Shown here in pieces: positions 1 through 13,144 of a stretch of 64,000 nt of DNA. Position 1 is the first letter of the stretch; each line of letters begins with the position of its first letter. The stretch comes from Oreohelix idahoensis. Lineage: Eukaryota; Mollusca; Gastropoda; Stylommatophora; Oreohelicidae. A model generated the notes under the pieces. That model was not told the DNA's origin and searched no databases. It saw only the letters and a list, made by a program, of their open reading frames with translations. Where the stretch lies: the NCBI GenBank assembly GCA_024509875.1, contig JAMPIV010018954.1:248001-312000 (forward strand), read 5' to 3'. The position numbers and the translations under genes were made by a program.

Positions 1-2048
1 TCGCGAAGTACAAAATCAAGCAACGGGGGGTTTTCTCCATTTCAACTTGTTTTCGGCATGCAACCACGCGGTCCGATGTCGTTAATCCACGACTTATTGG
101 TTGACGAGAATATTGAAGAGGAAACTCAATCCTCTTATGAGTATGTGATCTCTCTGAGAAAGAGAATCATAGATGCTTGTAGATTAGCTACTGCATCATC
201 CGAACAAGCCAAAGAAAAAGCTCGTCTATTTGCAAACAAGTATAGACGTCTTCGCCAGCTCATACCTGGTGATGAAGCTTTTGTATTACTCCCTGCGCAT
301 AATAATCGTCTTTTAATTACTGGAGAGGTCCTTTCAGGATCATCTCAAGAATATCCGATGTCGACTACATCGTTGATGTTAATGGTAAACATAAAACCTT
401 CCACATTAATATGTTGAAGGAATATTACTCACGTCCTGATTATCTACAATCAGTGTTCCAAGCAACTGACGATCCTACACCTCCTATTCAACACTATTCT
501 AGTTTGTCAGTCATCCAAGAAGAGGAATCTTCTTTCGATGATGTACAACTACCAATACCAGTTGTACCACTCCATTCCACTGAGAAATGGAATGATGTTA
601 CTATCTCATCTACTCTTACTGATGATCAACGTCAGCAAGTCTCTAATATTCTACACACGTATGAGGATGTCCTCACTGACATCCCAGGTCATACGTCAGT
701 CATCCAACATGACATTATTCTGACTGACGATACACCTATTCGAGTTCGCCCATATCCTATTCCTTTACACTTTCGTGATAAGGTTGATAAGGAATTGGAT
801 GAGATGCTTCAATTAAATATAATTGAACCATCTTCATCACCATATTCTTCTTCTATGGTAATCATTAGGAAGAAGGACAACAATATACGTCTTTGCGTAG
901 ATTACAGAAAATAAAACAAAGTTACAAAATTCGATGCGGAACCATTACCTCTTTTAGACGACTTATTAGAGAAATTATCTCATGCCACATTCTTTTCGAA
1001 ATTTGACCTTTCAAAGGGTTATTGGCAAGTGCCATTAACCCCTAAAGCAAAGCCATTCACCGCTTTCTCGACGCCACGGGGTCTTTTTCAATGGAATTTT
1101 ATGCCATTCGGTCTAATGAATGCGCCAGCTACCTTTGTACGCATGATGCGCCGCATATTGTCTCATCGTCCCGATGTCATTACTTATATAGATGACATCT
1201 GTCTTTTCAGTGACTCTTGGGATGAACGTATTCAGGGTTTAAAATCTTTACTTTCTACCTTACGGGATCATAACTTAACAGCGAAACCTTCAAAGGCTTT
1301 TGTCGGTTTTCATGACATCTCATTTCTTGGTCACCGTATAGGTCGCGGTTTAATGTATACAGAAGACAGTAACGTCTCTAAAATTTTAAACATCTCAGCA
1401 CCTAAGACAAAAAAACAAGTGAGGTCGCTCTTAGGACTAATACAGTTCTATTCTAAATTCATCCCTCATTTGTCTACTATAACTGCACCTCTTTCTTCGT
1501 TACTAAAAAAAGGTACAACTAATGTAATAAAGTGGTCGCAGGATCATCAAACGGCTTTAGACTATATAAAACAATTTTTTTCAAATAAGCCTTTTTTAAG
1601 GTTGCCTAACAAAGATCTCACCTTTGTTCTTCGCAGTGATGCTTCTTCCTACGCTATCGCGGCAGTTTTGATGCAGGAATACGGAGGCACCTTATTTCCG
1701 GTTATGTACGTATCCAGAAAGCTTACGACGAGCGAGATGAAGTATTCCGTTCTAGATAAAGAGCTCCTCGCTCTTGTCTGGTCAATCACAAAACTGGATC
1801 GTTATCTCCTCGGATCACACTTTGTGGTGGAATCCGACCAGAAAGCTCTTACAGCACTGAACACAGGGAACGGGAAGTCATCAAAGTCAGCGCGTTACGC
1901 TATTGCGCTTCAACCGTTCCATTTTGAGATACGAGCTATTCCTGGAGTACAGAATGTGTTTACAGACTGTCTTTCAAGATGCCCTAGTGAACATGTCGAA
2001 ATTAAACCACTTCCAGATGGTGAAACGTCCTCACAGAAACATGAATAA
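1..2048 (+). pseudogene. Decayed Ty3/gypsy pol: integrase end, reverse transcriptase, RNase H (Gmr1-like order)
   Basis: The reading frame is open from base 1, so the 5' part lies outside the window. Its first residues resemble the end of a gypsy integrase core, followed by a GPF-type integrase C-terminal module. The frame changes near 315-325 (one base apparently lost just before the GPF motif). The second frame then carries a pol linker and a reverse transcriptase with a LxxDYRK motif, a TAA stop at 912-914, SKFDLSKGYWQ, and the catalytic YIDD at 1185-1196. RNase H follows, with its acidic residues in LRSDAS, LDKELLAL and ESDQKAL, and the frame ends at 2048. Integrase before RT is the reverse of the usual Ty3/gypsy order and is known in Gmr1-like elements. 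One frameshift and one nonsense codon make this copy inactive. Confidence 0.9.
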
Positions 2049-3020
2049 CTTTGTACATGGTCACTGATTATACATCTGTGGTGACTATGTGTAGTTCTGC
2101 AGTATTCGTATATATATATATAACTTTCAGAATATACTTACGTATGGATTATAACATTATTTCTTGTGAAGTAACGTTTTGTTAGAACGGGAACAGTGAT
2201 ATTAAAGTAACATTTTTTTTTTTTTTTTAGTATGGAAACATTGGTAAGAGTGACAAATAGACATTCACTATTGTTATGGAACAGATTACACTACATATCG
2301 TGTTCGTAAGCGTATTTCAGACATGGTACATTGAGAACATATTCTTGTCGATTTAACTAGTTCTAAAAGAATATTAACAATGAGTGAAATTGACATCACT
2401 TAGAATAAATTAGTAATTAGTTATTTGTTCATAAATTAAGTACTACTAATTAGTATAACTCAATTTAATCAATTTGATTGATTATAAATCACACATCTAC
2501 TAACTTTATTAGTGTTTCGCAATACGTGTATTCACGTATCCCACTACATGATATCTCACTTTTAGATAACTAGTCAAACTTACTAGTGTTAGGAAATAGT
2601 AAGTGCGTTGCTTCTTAAAGTGTTTAATTATGCTTTGTTTCATTTTGCATGTTGTATTTTAAAATTTTCTGTTCTATTGATTCTCTTATCATTGATTATC
2701 ATCAGTGTTGCTGTTCATTTTCATTTTGAAATCATATGTTTCAAATTTTTTTTGAAAACTTAGTTGAATTTTATTATCATCTTTTTTTTATGGTTTCTTC
2801 ATTTTCATTTTTCAACTTGTTTTATATTACCACATCGTTCCAAAGTAGGTCGATGGTGGATGTGTGCTTTAATGCATACTATCATTTAGTTATATTGTTT
2901 TCATTTAATATTCTTTTCTTAATATGATATAATTTTATGCATGTCATAAATCTTGTTGTAGTTTTGACTCACCTCTCTCGAGTAATTAGTTCGAAAAAAA
3001 TTAATAGAATTAATTTTTTT
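2049..3020 (+). other. AT-rich 3' internal region of the left LTR element
   Basis: This stretch lies between the RNase H stop and the polypurine tract. It is strongly AT-rich with homopolymer T runs and a short TA run near 2108-2120. No convincing coding sequence is seen; the small open frame at 2736-2927 is low-complexity. I read it as untranslated 3' DNA of the element. Confidence 0.6.
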
Positions 3021-3041
3021 AAGGGGAGGTGATAAGGGAGC
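3021..3041 (+). other. Polypurine tract of the left LTR element
   Basis: A purine-rich run (AAGGGGAGGTGATAAGGGAG) sits one base before a TGTTACGTA terminus. This is the position expected for the plus-strand primer next to a 3' LTR. The LTR termini resemble those of the second LTR element at 46446-55692 (TGTCACGTA on its coding strand), which supports the boundary. Confidence 0.7.
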
Positions 3042-4056
3042 TGTTACGTACATTTATTACCTACGGGGGTAGTCTTCGGTCCTGCCAAATGTACGCACCA
3101 GTTTTATATAGTTATATTATTTGTGCGTTCGATTGATTCACGCACTGACGTGCACAATGCTGTGTGAGTTGCTTTGGACGCACGTGTAACCTAGTTGAGT
3201 AGTTTCTGACGTCATGTAAGGGGCAGCTCGGACCATATTTATGTCCGCTGTGTTATCCTTTGATTTTTGGCAAATGTGAAGTAGCCATCAGTTGTATTCG
3301 TATCTATTGATCTTCATGGCGAAGTCAATAGTGGAAGTATAAAGTAAGTGTCGCCCCATTTCTTATGGCATGTTTATTTATGTACATTAAAGTATCAGGC
3401 CGCTCCTATTAATGGTCTAGCGGGAATTCATCGTAGATGACATTCCTAGAATTGGACACACGGGTCGATAGCCTTTGAATCTTTTCGTAGAGGGAGAATA
3501 CCTACAAGAAATCAAGTTAATGAATTTATATGCTTCACATGTTTAATATGCTGTTACTACAATGCCAGAAGCGTGGCATAGAATGGGAGAGGTTAGTCAA
3601 CTGGAATCTCTAACCTGTTCGTATTATCATGTATGACTTTGTTTGAAAACTATATACTATATATAACGGGATGTATGGAGAAAGTCTGGGATTGTGAAGT
3701 ATGATATGGAAGAATTTTATCCTGGAGTATGAATACGTTACCATGATGGACGTCCTTGAAGGAAGGTCAATGGACTTGAATGAGCGGAATATTATATGGT
3801 AACAGTTTTGTGATCCTCAGTCACTTGAGTCAGAGGACTTTATTAGTAGAGAATCTTCAGGAACTTTAAAAGTAATTATCAACATGTTGACGTATGATTT
3901 CTGCGCCTGTGACGATGTTAGTCTTGTCCACTCCGTATGTGCTGTGTTGAATAAAATCTATGTACAGTCACCACCGACTTCTGTACTGCCAGTACTTGCC
4001 CAGTTCACCCAGTTCAATACTACTTGTTGAAGTTCGTTTGAAGAATATTGTTGACA
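3042..4056 (+). repeat. 3' LTR of the left element (right end uncertain)
   Basis: The LTR begins with TGTTACGTAC directly after the polypurine tract. It holds a possible polyadenylation signal AATAAA at 3950-3955. The 3' boundary is my guess: a TTGTTGACA ending at 4056 gives a CA terminus about 100 bases after the signal. No second copy is in the window, so neither the end nor a target duplication can be confirmed. Confidence 0.5.
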
Positions 4057-7000
4057 TTCGTTCATTTTAACCATTCGCGTTTTAAGCTACCTCTTCACCG
4101 GTATAAACTGAACTCAACGATAAAACGGAGTCAACAATCGTGTTTGGTATTTTTGAGGAGATAAATTAAATGGGGTCGTTTTACGACGGTAGATTTATTC
4201 TTCACTAGGCCAGTTTTACTTTCTTATGATTTTTCGCGATTCCAGTAGATTTCATTGTTTACGAAACAATCGCCATTTCCGGCACGCGATATGACGAGAC
4301 CGGAAGCACGCGACCGCCAGGTAACGTGACGCAATTTTAAGCCACGCGGGTTTCGCGACGATGCGTAGGAGTGGCCCCGGTGTGTATAAGTAGGCAGTGA
4401 AAAGGCGGCCCAGGTCTCTATTGTAAGAAATAATTGTCAGCCGGTCGACGTCGATTTATCGTTCTCCATTGTGGGAAAAACCAGCGATAATAGCGAGTCC
4501 CGGCAAGAATAGTGGGGAGCGTAAATTTGCCCATGTGCAAAATTACCCACGGCTACAGGACCTATCTTAAGGGTCAGACCTATGGTCCCTGGCATTGAAG
4601 CCCCTATGCTTCAACTGGACCGAGGTTTATTTATCATACAGCCGAGAGCATCGCTATTATAGTCTCTAGCAACGGCAGGTGGCCGGGAGACTAGTTTCAA
4701 TTTCATACAGCCAGAAATCAAGGCTGGGTCTTCCTCTAAATCCGGAGTGGGAGAAAAAGGGGAAAGTTTGCTCAGCAGCAGAGAAGCGTCTACAGTTAAT
4801 CAAGTCCCTCATGCTTGATATCCGAACATCGTCATCACCAAAATCAGGAACAGGTGACAGGGTTACCATACCTAGGTCCTGATAGAAATCGTGAGCAGAG
4901 AGTAACGGAGACGCCGCATCATCGGCCCTCGAGTGTTAGAGAGACACTGAGACCAAGGGAGAGAGATAGAGAAGGAGGGAGAAAATAGACAGGACCAGTA
5001 GGGTCTGTTCAGTATCCATTGGACGGATAGACACAGATTCCGCGTTCGAAAACCCAAGTCTATTATTTTAGCAATTCTTGTGGTGTAGTATCGGCGCATA
5101 TCACCTAACAAGTAGAAAGCTGTGTAGCCATTCGTTGAGGAAGAAGTCACCAGGACTAAGACAGTAGAAATTTATTAGTGTTAGAGAGTGGAGGCTAAAG
5201 TTGACAGCCCCACCAAATTAGATTTGGTTTAAATCACTAACCATTTTTATTGTTCCTCAGCAGGGTGACTGAAAGAGTGAATGTGATTTTGGGTTTTTTT
5301 GTTTTGTTTTGTCTCTCGTGTCTCTCAATTTAATTGTTACTTTGGTTTTTCCAGGCCATGCAACAGTGCACGCTATCGACTGACTTGATGACTTATGATG
5401 CCATTTTATGTTTTTCTTGTATGCAAATACATATATATAATATATTTACTGGATCAGCTTCTATTCTATACTATACTATACTTACTTTATGTCGTCTGTA
5501 TAGTGGTGTCTGTGGTCGTATTTATACACCTTATCTCCTTGTGTGTCAAGGTAGCCAGAGGAGGGCGAGACTATAGCCAGTATAAAGTCACGAAGCGGCA
5601 AGGGGAGATTCAAATCCTGGTTCTATCCCTTGAGCCAATAGTCGCGTCTGTCCACAGGCATGTCATTTTCCATCTAAATTCTATCCGCTCAGACTTTCTC
5701 ATACTAGGGTCTTGCTTTCATTCAGGCACACTCTATAAACTTAAAACCACTTCGTGACAAAGTCCTATATATATATAGAGGTGTATTTTAACCATTAGAC
5801 TCGTGACGTGTTTCTTAAATACATAATTAAATACGCGAGTGTATATAATAGCCTTAACGGTAAATTTATCGCGCGTTAGAATATAATTTGATTTTTGAGG
5901 TATGATTATGTTGTCATGGGTTTTCTATCTTTATCTATAGAATGATCACCTTTGCAATCCTGGCATATAGAAGTCATACAGAGAGTTTCAGACTCGGTTC
6001 TTAAACTTCCTGACATATTGATGAAACATTTTTAAAAATATAATCTTGTGGCGGTCCGATGCGACCTAGCTATCATAAATACATGAAAGAAAGCCTACCC
6101 AAGAACATTTAAAGAAATCATCAATTTAAATTTAAATCTGTGAGATAAACTGGAAGATGAACAATGCCAGTAGCGATATTTTATTTACTGCTCTACTGTG
6201 AGAGAATACCGATTTACCTGACTGTGACTGAGCCTAGTTTTTCCTCACTGGATTAAAAACTTTACCGGACAGTTGCTATCATCACGCATTGAAGGAATTT
6301 TACCACCACTTCATTTTCACCCCGTGTCGAACTGTGTCAGTGCCATCCCATAGACTCCTTTTTATATAATAAAACACAAGAACTCTTAGGCTTCAAGTCC
6401 GGCGATAAGTGGGAATATTTGCTATCAGCAAACCTCACTACATCTGGGGCGGGACATCGAAGTACTAGACATTTTCACATGTCTAGAGTGTAATTTCTGT
6501 TTATATAATTCTATGGATTGTCTGATGCTGCAATCGGTAAGTGTGAGTGAATATATGAGTGTGGATCCTCATGCGCGTGTATGAATGACAGGAGATTTAA
6601 TTTGTTTGAAAAACCATTTGTTAATTTGCCTACCGGGTAATACATTTTCAGTATACCCTGCATTGTTTCTTTAATTGGGATATTTTGTTAACGCTGTTTA
6701 TCCCCCCCCCCCCCACTTTTTTCATTTGCTTAGTAAAGGGAAACCCAATTGGGAATAACAGGATTTTTTTCTACCACCCATACCTAAGATTTGTAACCCC
6801 TCTTTCAGAGTAATTAACTTCACTGTTAGGTTACCTTACCTATGTTTCTGATAATTATCTATATTTGGACTGAGTTTATCTTTGTCTAATACAAGCGGGA
6901 AGGGCTTAGTCGATACCAATCTTCTTCACCCCCCCCCCCACCTTGTTATTTGCATTTTCTGTACTTATGATAATTTTGTGTAACACTTGATATTTGTTTG

Positions 7001-8186
7001 TGATTTGATTTTTAAGGTTAATAAACATCATAAACTTATTTAGTACTGTGTTGGAATACCCAAAGCCCAACATTTCCCCTATTTGTTTGATATAGCTTGT
7101 ATTCACGTGCGTCTGTGTGTTTGAAGCACCAAATCGGTGTGAACGCAGATGTGTGTCTGGAAACTGGCAAATAATTGTTTGACCAGGAGAGTCTGAAGAG
7201 AAGATTGAGAAAAACGATTTGTCGTAAATAAGTCTGTCTTTACTCTCCCCAGCACTCTGTGAAGCAACTATTTACTCTCTACATTTTCTATCACTGAGCT
7301 TTTCACCACCATTCTCCACTCTAAACCGGACCACTATTTCTAAGACTCTTTCTCTCAAAATAAATTTACGACAATCATTCAAAGTTCAGTTGGCAGTTAC
7401 TGCTCTGACAGGGCAAACGTAGGTCAGTCCCAGATAAAAATAATGAATGGGTTTTATGCGCGGAAAGTGGGAAATGAATGTTTGTGTGATCTGGTTTTTT
7501 TTTAAATCCAATTGTTAAGTTGGAAAAGATCACACATGTGAAAAAGTCGAAATAACAGAAAGTCGTGTGCAAAAAGTCGAAAACAGAGAGTCGTGTGCAG
7601 AAATTGTACCGTGTGTAAAAAAGAACGGGACGTGAGGAAAAAGGCCGTAAAAAAGAAGAAATAGTATAAATAGAAGAGATGTGGGCGATAGGCAGAGATT
7701 TCAGGATTTATGATTCCAATGATACCACGATTTTAGACTAGAGGATTTTTACATATAGCGTTAGGTGAACTTCGTCTTTGAGGATATCAAGACAAGTTTT
7801 TTTTTTAGTAGACAAGTGTGTATATTATTCAGTTGGATTATATATTTTTCATTTTGGATAAACAACCATCATTTTGTGAAATTTATAGTGTTTGTCTAAT
7901 GACATCAATAAACTCTGATATAATTTTTTACTGAATTGATGTTTGTGGAAATTTACAGTAATTTCTTTTGGATATACGTTGTTATGCTGAAACTGTTTTG
8001 CTTATCACCAAACTCAAAGGGAAGAACCTACCTGGGAAGAAGAAGAAAAATGAGTAAAGGTCAAGTATTACCATCTCTGGCGGAAGGCCAGTTAGCACTT
8101 GAACCACAACAACATAGAAAAGATTAACTCTGACTAAATAAAAAATCAATATATCTACTAGTGCCGTATAACCTACACGGCCACAT
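4057..8186. other. Unassigned region
   Basis: No gene is recognised. The part at about 4280-4880 is GC-richer than its surroundings and has a TATA-like TATAAG at 4384-4389; it could be the 5' end of an unknown element, but no product is recognised in its short frames. Poly-C runs occur near 6703-6715 and 6931-6940. The remainder is AT-rich with only short, unconvincing open frames. Confidence 0.5.
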
Positions 8187-8286
8187 ATCTTCAAATTGAT
8201 GCCGTGACCTGCGCACAAGTAACTGACGCTGGCACATATCTTTAACTTGATGCCGTGACCTGCGCACAAGTAACTGACGCGGGCAC
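8187..8286. repeat. Two tandem copies of a ~52-bp unit
   Basis: The sequence from CATATCTTCAAATTGATGCC to GACGCTGGCA is repeated almost exactly in the next ~50 bases, ending GACGCGGGCA. It lies directly before a SINE. Confidence 0.8.
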
Positions 8287-8296
8287 ACCAAGTCTT

Positions 8297-8572
8297 GGGA
8301 GCCGCGCTGGTGTAATGGTTAAGACGTTGCGCTAGCGACCAGGTTTTCAAGGTTCGAGCCCGGGCGCCGGCATTTGTAGGAGTGTCATCGACCGGGAATT
8401 TGACTGAATAACCTGAACGGCTCCTGCATATAAACCCTCTGTGGATGGGAAGGAGCGAAGCTCCTGACCGGGTTGGAAGGAAAGTCCACTGGCTCCCCAG
8501 CCTCGCAATGACGTGTCATTGTGCCAAAAGGACTGGAAAGCTCGAGTGCCGCACGTTAGAGAAAAAAAAATG
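8297..8572 (+). mobile_element. tRNA-derived SINE
   Basis: The head GGAGCCGCGCTGGTGTAATGG resembles a tRNA 5' end with a polymerase III A box. It is followed by a B-box-like GGTTCGAGCCC. The body shares the TTTG-AGGAGTGTC-TCGACC segment with the SINE at 18442. A short A-run tail ends the copy. Flanking CCAAGTCTT (8288-8296) and CCAAGTTTT (8573-8581) look like a target duplication with one mismatch. Confidence 0.75.
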
Positions 8573-8577
8573 CCAAG

Positions 8578-8860
8578 TTTTCCTGTCCTGTGCCATCAGC
8601 TCAAGGTCTTTCCATGTCCTCTTCAGCCGCTTCATATATGTCCCCAGTTCTCTTCTCCATGTTTCTCCCTGGTCTTCCTCAGCCTCTCTTACCCTGGGGG
8701 ATTCCAGATCAAGGACTGCCTGTTAAATCAATCAGCAGATTTGCTCAGTGTGTGTGTCATATCTATCTCCAGCGTCTTCTTCTCATGTCTGGTTCTTCTG
8801 GAACTTATCTGGTTCGTGTCATCAGTTCCACATCAGTGGTCTTGTCATACAACTACAATC
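8578..8860 (-). mobile_element. LINE 3'-end fragment
   Basis: Read on the minus strand, this resembles other LINE tails in the window (14405-14694, 28512-28835, 41330-41640). They share a stretch meaning roughly 'arginine-rich - WIGH - LR - GRGRPR - W' and a following phrase around AGTTCTCTTCTCCATG on the plus strand. Frames are broken, so it is a dead fragment. Confidence 0.65.
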
Positions 8861-8872
8861 CTCCTATTTAGG

Positions 8873-9065
8873 CAAGCGCTCATTTATGAGAGCGTCTGTG
8901 GTTAGAGTGCAGGCCTCTTTCGTCAAAGGTAGCATGTTGGAAACACAGTGGTCTCACGCTACAATCTATCAGCTGTAAATGGATACCCGGCTCTTTGGTA
9001 AGGAAAGACAAAGACAGCGAGAAGGGGAAGTGGTTACTTCACTTCTCAAAGCTTGATCTAGTATT
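8873..9065 (+). mobile_element. Probable tRNA-related SINE, second family
   Basis: A tRNA-like head (GAGAGCGTCTGTGGTTAGAG) is followed by a body containing GGATACCCGGCTCTTTGGTA and AAGACAAAGACAGCGAG. The same body pattern is found on the minus strand at 42110-42325 and, more weakly, in the SINE at 45777. No target duplication was identified. Confidence 0.5.
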
Positions 9066-9477
9066 GTGAAGTCTCTAACACTTCACACCCCTACGTTAGT
9101 ATCTACTATGAGACTTTCATTTTTTTTACCCATCTGTGAGAGTCTGACATGTTTTAGTTGTTGTTTTTGTTGTTCTCTATCTTCAGAGCCATACAATAGG
9201 ACTAACTTGACATTTGAATTGATTCTGATTTTGTGTTTAATCTCGATACATTTCTTTGATCTCATCATACTGTTGTCTCTATGGTGATAATCTGTTACTA
9301 TTTTTTTTTTTACAATCTAATTTTAAACAGAACAATCTATTTAGTCTGCATGTTGTTTTCTAAGGTGTATATAACATTTTTAAAAAAAAGAAATATATAA
9401 GTAAAAACAATTTAAAACAGTTACAGGTTATGACAACTATCCGATATTTCAGCTGAGATTATAATATTAACTAGTAA

Positions 9478-9912
9478 ATATACCCGTCAAAATAATGACG
9501 GAGAACTAAAGCAAACGTCTGAACATGACAGCATCTGCAGCACATTTAGAAAACTGGGGAAACTCATTTTGTTTATTCTGAATGAAGTTATTTTACCCAT
9601 GTTTGTACAGTTTTGAAAAATAAAATATTATCCAGGTGTTTTTTGTTGTTGTTGAAGGAATGTAATTTATCCTTTTCCCTGTCACAGTGAAACAATCGCA
9701 CGGCCAAGGTTTACCCGTCAACATGATGACGGGAAAGAACTGAAGCTAATGTCGTCAACCTTGCAACATCAGCAGCACATTTAGAAGACTGGGGAACTCA
9801 AATATCAATTCTGAATGAAGTTATTGTACCAACGTTTGTAAAGTTTTGGAAAAAAAACTTGTTGGCTGTTTTTTTTTCAAGAGATGTAATTTATCCTCCT
9901 CTTTGTCATACG
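9478..9912. repeat. Two diverged direct copies of a ~210-bp unit
   Basis: Copy one (about 9478-9688) and copy two (about 9711-9912) both start with ACCCGTCAA followed by ATGACGG, and share CAGCACATTTAGAA-ACTGGGG, TTCTGAATGAAGTTATT, GTTTGTA-AGTTTTG and ATGTAATTTATCC in the same order. They are probably fragments of one dispersed repeat. No coding content is seen. Confidence 0.75.
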
Positions 9913-10239
9913 AAAATAATCAAAGGGCAAAATAATAATAATAATAACAATATATTGTAGTTTTTTGACACTTCACTGTGTTCTTTTTATTATTTAAAAC
10001 ATAACTGCAACTTTTGTGAGGAAAATGATGCACTTTACATTGAGCGTCGTGCAGTTTAGTGCAAAGACCAGAAGTGCAAGACTTTTATATAATTTCCAGA
10101 CTGCAACTTTGGTGAGAAAAAAGTTTGTGACTGTCGCCCGTCACAGCATGACTCAGAAAATTAAATATATAGGGAATATAAGTCGTCCACTGGGGCTTTG
10201 CTATCTATTACGGCAAAAAGTTAACTATTGCAGATAAAA

Positions 10240-10330
10240 CTTAACAGACGCGAATACAAGTTAACTATTGCGAATATAAGTTAACTATTGCGGATAAAAG
10301 TTATCTATTTGCGGATAAAAGTAGAAATAT
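10240..10330. repeat. Short tandem repeat, ~20-bp unit
   Basis: GTTAACTATTGCGAATATAA-like units recur about four to five times, with variants containing GCGGATAAAAGTTA. Confidence 0.75.
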
Positions 10331-13140
10331 AATTTATGTAAAAAGCGAAGATGACTATTTTTATGTGAGGTCACTTTTTTCAACCTCCCCCATCGTCACA
10401 CAACATCACTAACTATTGACCCTCATCACTCCACCCCTCTCTGTCAATGCGTGACGTCATATGTGTGACCGCGCTATATACTGATTATGGGTCCGTGGGT
10501 AAGTCGTTATTGATCGGGTCACTTCTGTGTAAATACTGTGTGACAGTTTGCAGGTACAGTATTGCTTCTTACTAATCTGACAAGTTAGTTTACTAGCCGT
10601 CCGCTAGAGATGTTTATTCTTGTAGAGGTATAACAGGTTCGTTCGTCTCTCGATAGTTGTTATAGTGTGCTACAGTGGTATACTAATTAACAGAGCCGTA
10701 ACTTTGAACTCAACTTGACAAAATCTGCATAATTCAGCCGAGTCAAATAACATAGTTTATTTACATAAAACATAATGAACAAATGCAGCTGGTACCAAAT
10801 CAATTTCTTTCATTTGAAGGTGGTTTCTATATGTATCAGTATTTTTCCCGTCTCTCTCCGTAAGCGTGTGAGATACAAAAAAATCCCTTGTGGTTCATGA
10901 TCTAAGTTACCTTGACCTTCTTTTCCACAATTTTCAGTAAAAGTAGTTGAGCCTCTGTTTTCTTACTTAAATGTATTATTTCTCCATCTTCTGACCTTTC
11001 AACTGATTTATAGCAGTTCTTCGGTTCCTTCCTCTAACAAAATAAATTCTAGCTGGGGACTTCAGTGACTATCTTACCCAGTCTTTTCTCCTAGTTCAGA
11101 ATATAGCGACTGCCGTTATTATGTTCTATGAATGATAGCATTAAACTTTATCACAACCTAACTTCATTTTGAAGAACATCAAGAATCAAAACTTAGAAAT
11201 GCCTTGGTTGTTCTGCGTAGATGAGACCGCTCAAACATGGCTTCTCAACAACCCACAGGTACAGACACAACCTTCGCCGAGGCCTTCTATCCGGAACTCT
11301 CTTAAGATTTTAACTTTTAGTCAGCTCGACGGTGTTGTGAGTTCTTGTCACCGTCGATGGTTTCGATTGGTGCTACTAAAATGTATGTACTTATTTCATT
11401 GGACACGGATAATGTTGGGGGTAGTAGGCCTTACTGTCACATATGTAGACGACCCCTTAGTAAGATAGTTGTGGATGAGAACCGCAGTTTCTAGTAGTAA
11501 GCTAGGAGAAAGAAGCACGTGGCATACTGTGCATTCCACGCCATCTAAGAGGGCTCTCCAAGTATGCAGAGCTAAATACTGTGCTCTGGTTATGGGTTCT
11601 CCCAAGGAATTGTCACGTCCTGCGCAGAGCCACTTCTCAGTTCCCCTTGCCTATCATTATTGGGTGCATAGTGAGATCCTCCTGCATAGAATCAACCAGG
11701 TCAAACCAAAGAATCACGTCTGGGGCTGAAGTGACTTCTCCAAGCTTAGTGTGCAATGCTGGGTTGTCAACAAGTTTCACCACAGGGGGAATCCATGGAA
11801 GTGTGCAGATAATTTCAAGACTCAATGAGGCCGCAATTAGCCTCAGAGGCAGAGGTTCACTTCCACATATGTAAAATTTCTTTGGTTCTTGTAGTTCGTT
11901 AGTTCAGAGTTTTCTCCCTTTAAAAAAGTCACATCTGTTATATTTAGTTTCTTGTTTTCTATGAGTCCTGACTTCTTTGTGTTGTCAGGTTAAATTGATA
12001 ACTCAGACCTAAATGTCTTTTATATTTGGACATGCGCCCTAATATAGCCGACTAGGTTGAACGTGGCAAGCCTCGCCAAACAAAAAAGTTATCAGGTCTA
12101 TAACAAGATAATTGATTACTGTCAATGAGGCTGTTTTGTGGTGCTTGATTTGAGAGTGAACTGCGAAAGGACACACAGGTAATTAGTCACCCCATAAAGT
12201 TCCTCCTCGGCAGTAATCAATTTTTACGACACTAGGGGCAGACTGACAGCGATCTGGGCCCCCGAGTAATAAGGATCATTGGTCCCTTGATAATTAACAA
12301 AGCTAGATGGAGGATAGTGAATAGTGTGCCCCTACTATAGCGTGCCGCCCGGCACTGCCAAATTGCCCGTACGTTCCGTCCACCCCTGGGCGACACGACA
12401 CGTAGTTATATAATAAATCACCCTTGAACGAACCAGACATTTACAGAATTCCGTTTCCCGGTGAGACAATCACTTCTCTTACTTTTCTGTTATCTAGTGC
12501 CCTCCTTAGTTCTGTATTTTTAGCACCTGCTATTCACCTATGCGTATTTATTAATTAGTTTGTATGAAACACCAATCGTATCTAAATAACACAATGTATG
12601 GATCCCATCTTTGTAAAGATAGTACAATGTGGGGTGAACACAGATGTATGAAAAACGTCTGACTGGGAAATAGACCAAAAGAAGCGGCGTACGTTACGAC
12701 CACAAAATCTTTGTCAGGGACAGACAAGTAAAAACTGTAATAACGTTAGAAGTAATCTAAATGCTTTAAAAACGAAACAAATGAGGCAAGCCGTACTGGA
12801 TATAATCGTTGTGACTCTCCTAAATTCCTAGTGAGAAAATATATTATAGTTAGTTACGATATTGAAACACGACTACAGAGTGTTGAATCGTATGTTCTTG
12901 GACAGCAGTATAGACACAGTTGGAGGGCAGGCACACATATCAAAACAAGAATACAAAAATCTAGAGAAGCTTTCGTTACATTGTGAAATATATGGAGATC
13001 AAAGTAAATCAGGCCCAACATAAAAATCAGAATTTTCAATTCACACGTGACATCAGTCATATTCATGAAACATGGAGAACAACATAAACAAAGACAAAAA
13101 AGCTGCAGACTCACTCATCAATTGATGCTTGCGTAGCATA
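10331..13140. other. Unassigned region
   Basis: No gene family is recognised on either strand. Open frames of up to ~99 codons around 11169-11874 overlap each other on opposite strands and show no known motif. Nothing suggests an exon of the cyclase gene here, which lies downstream of its stop codon. Confidence 0.5.
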
Positions 13141-13144
13141 GAAG

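Noticed and set aside
4679..4882. Small ORF in the GC-rich block near 4.3-4.9 kb
   Set aside because: It has no recognised motif and an overlapping frame on the other strand; evidence is insufficient for a gene.
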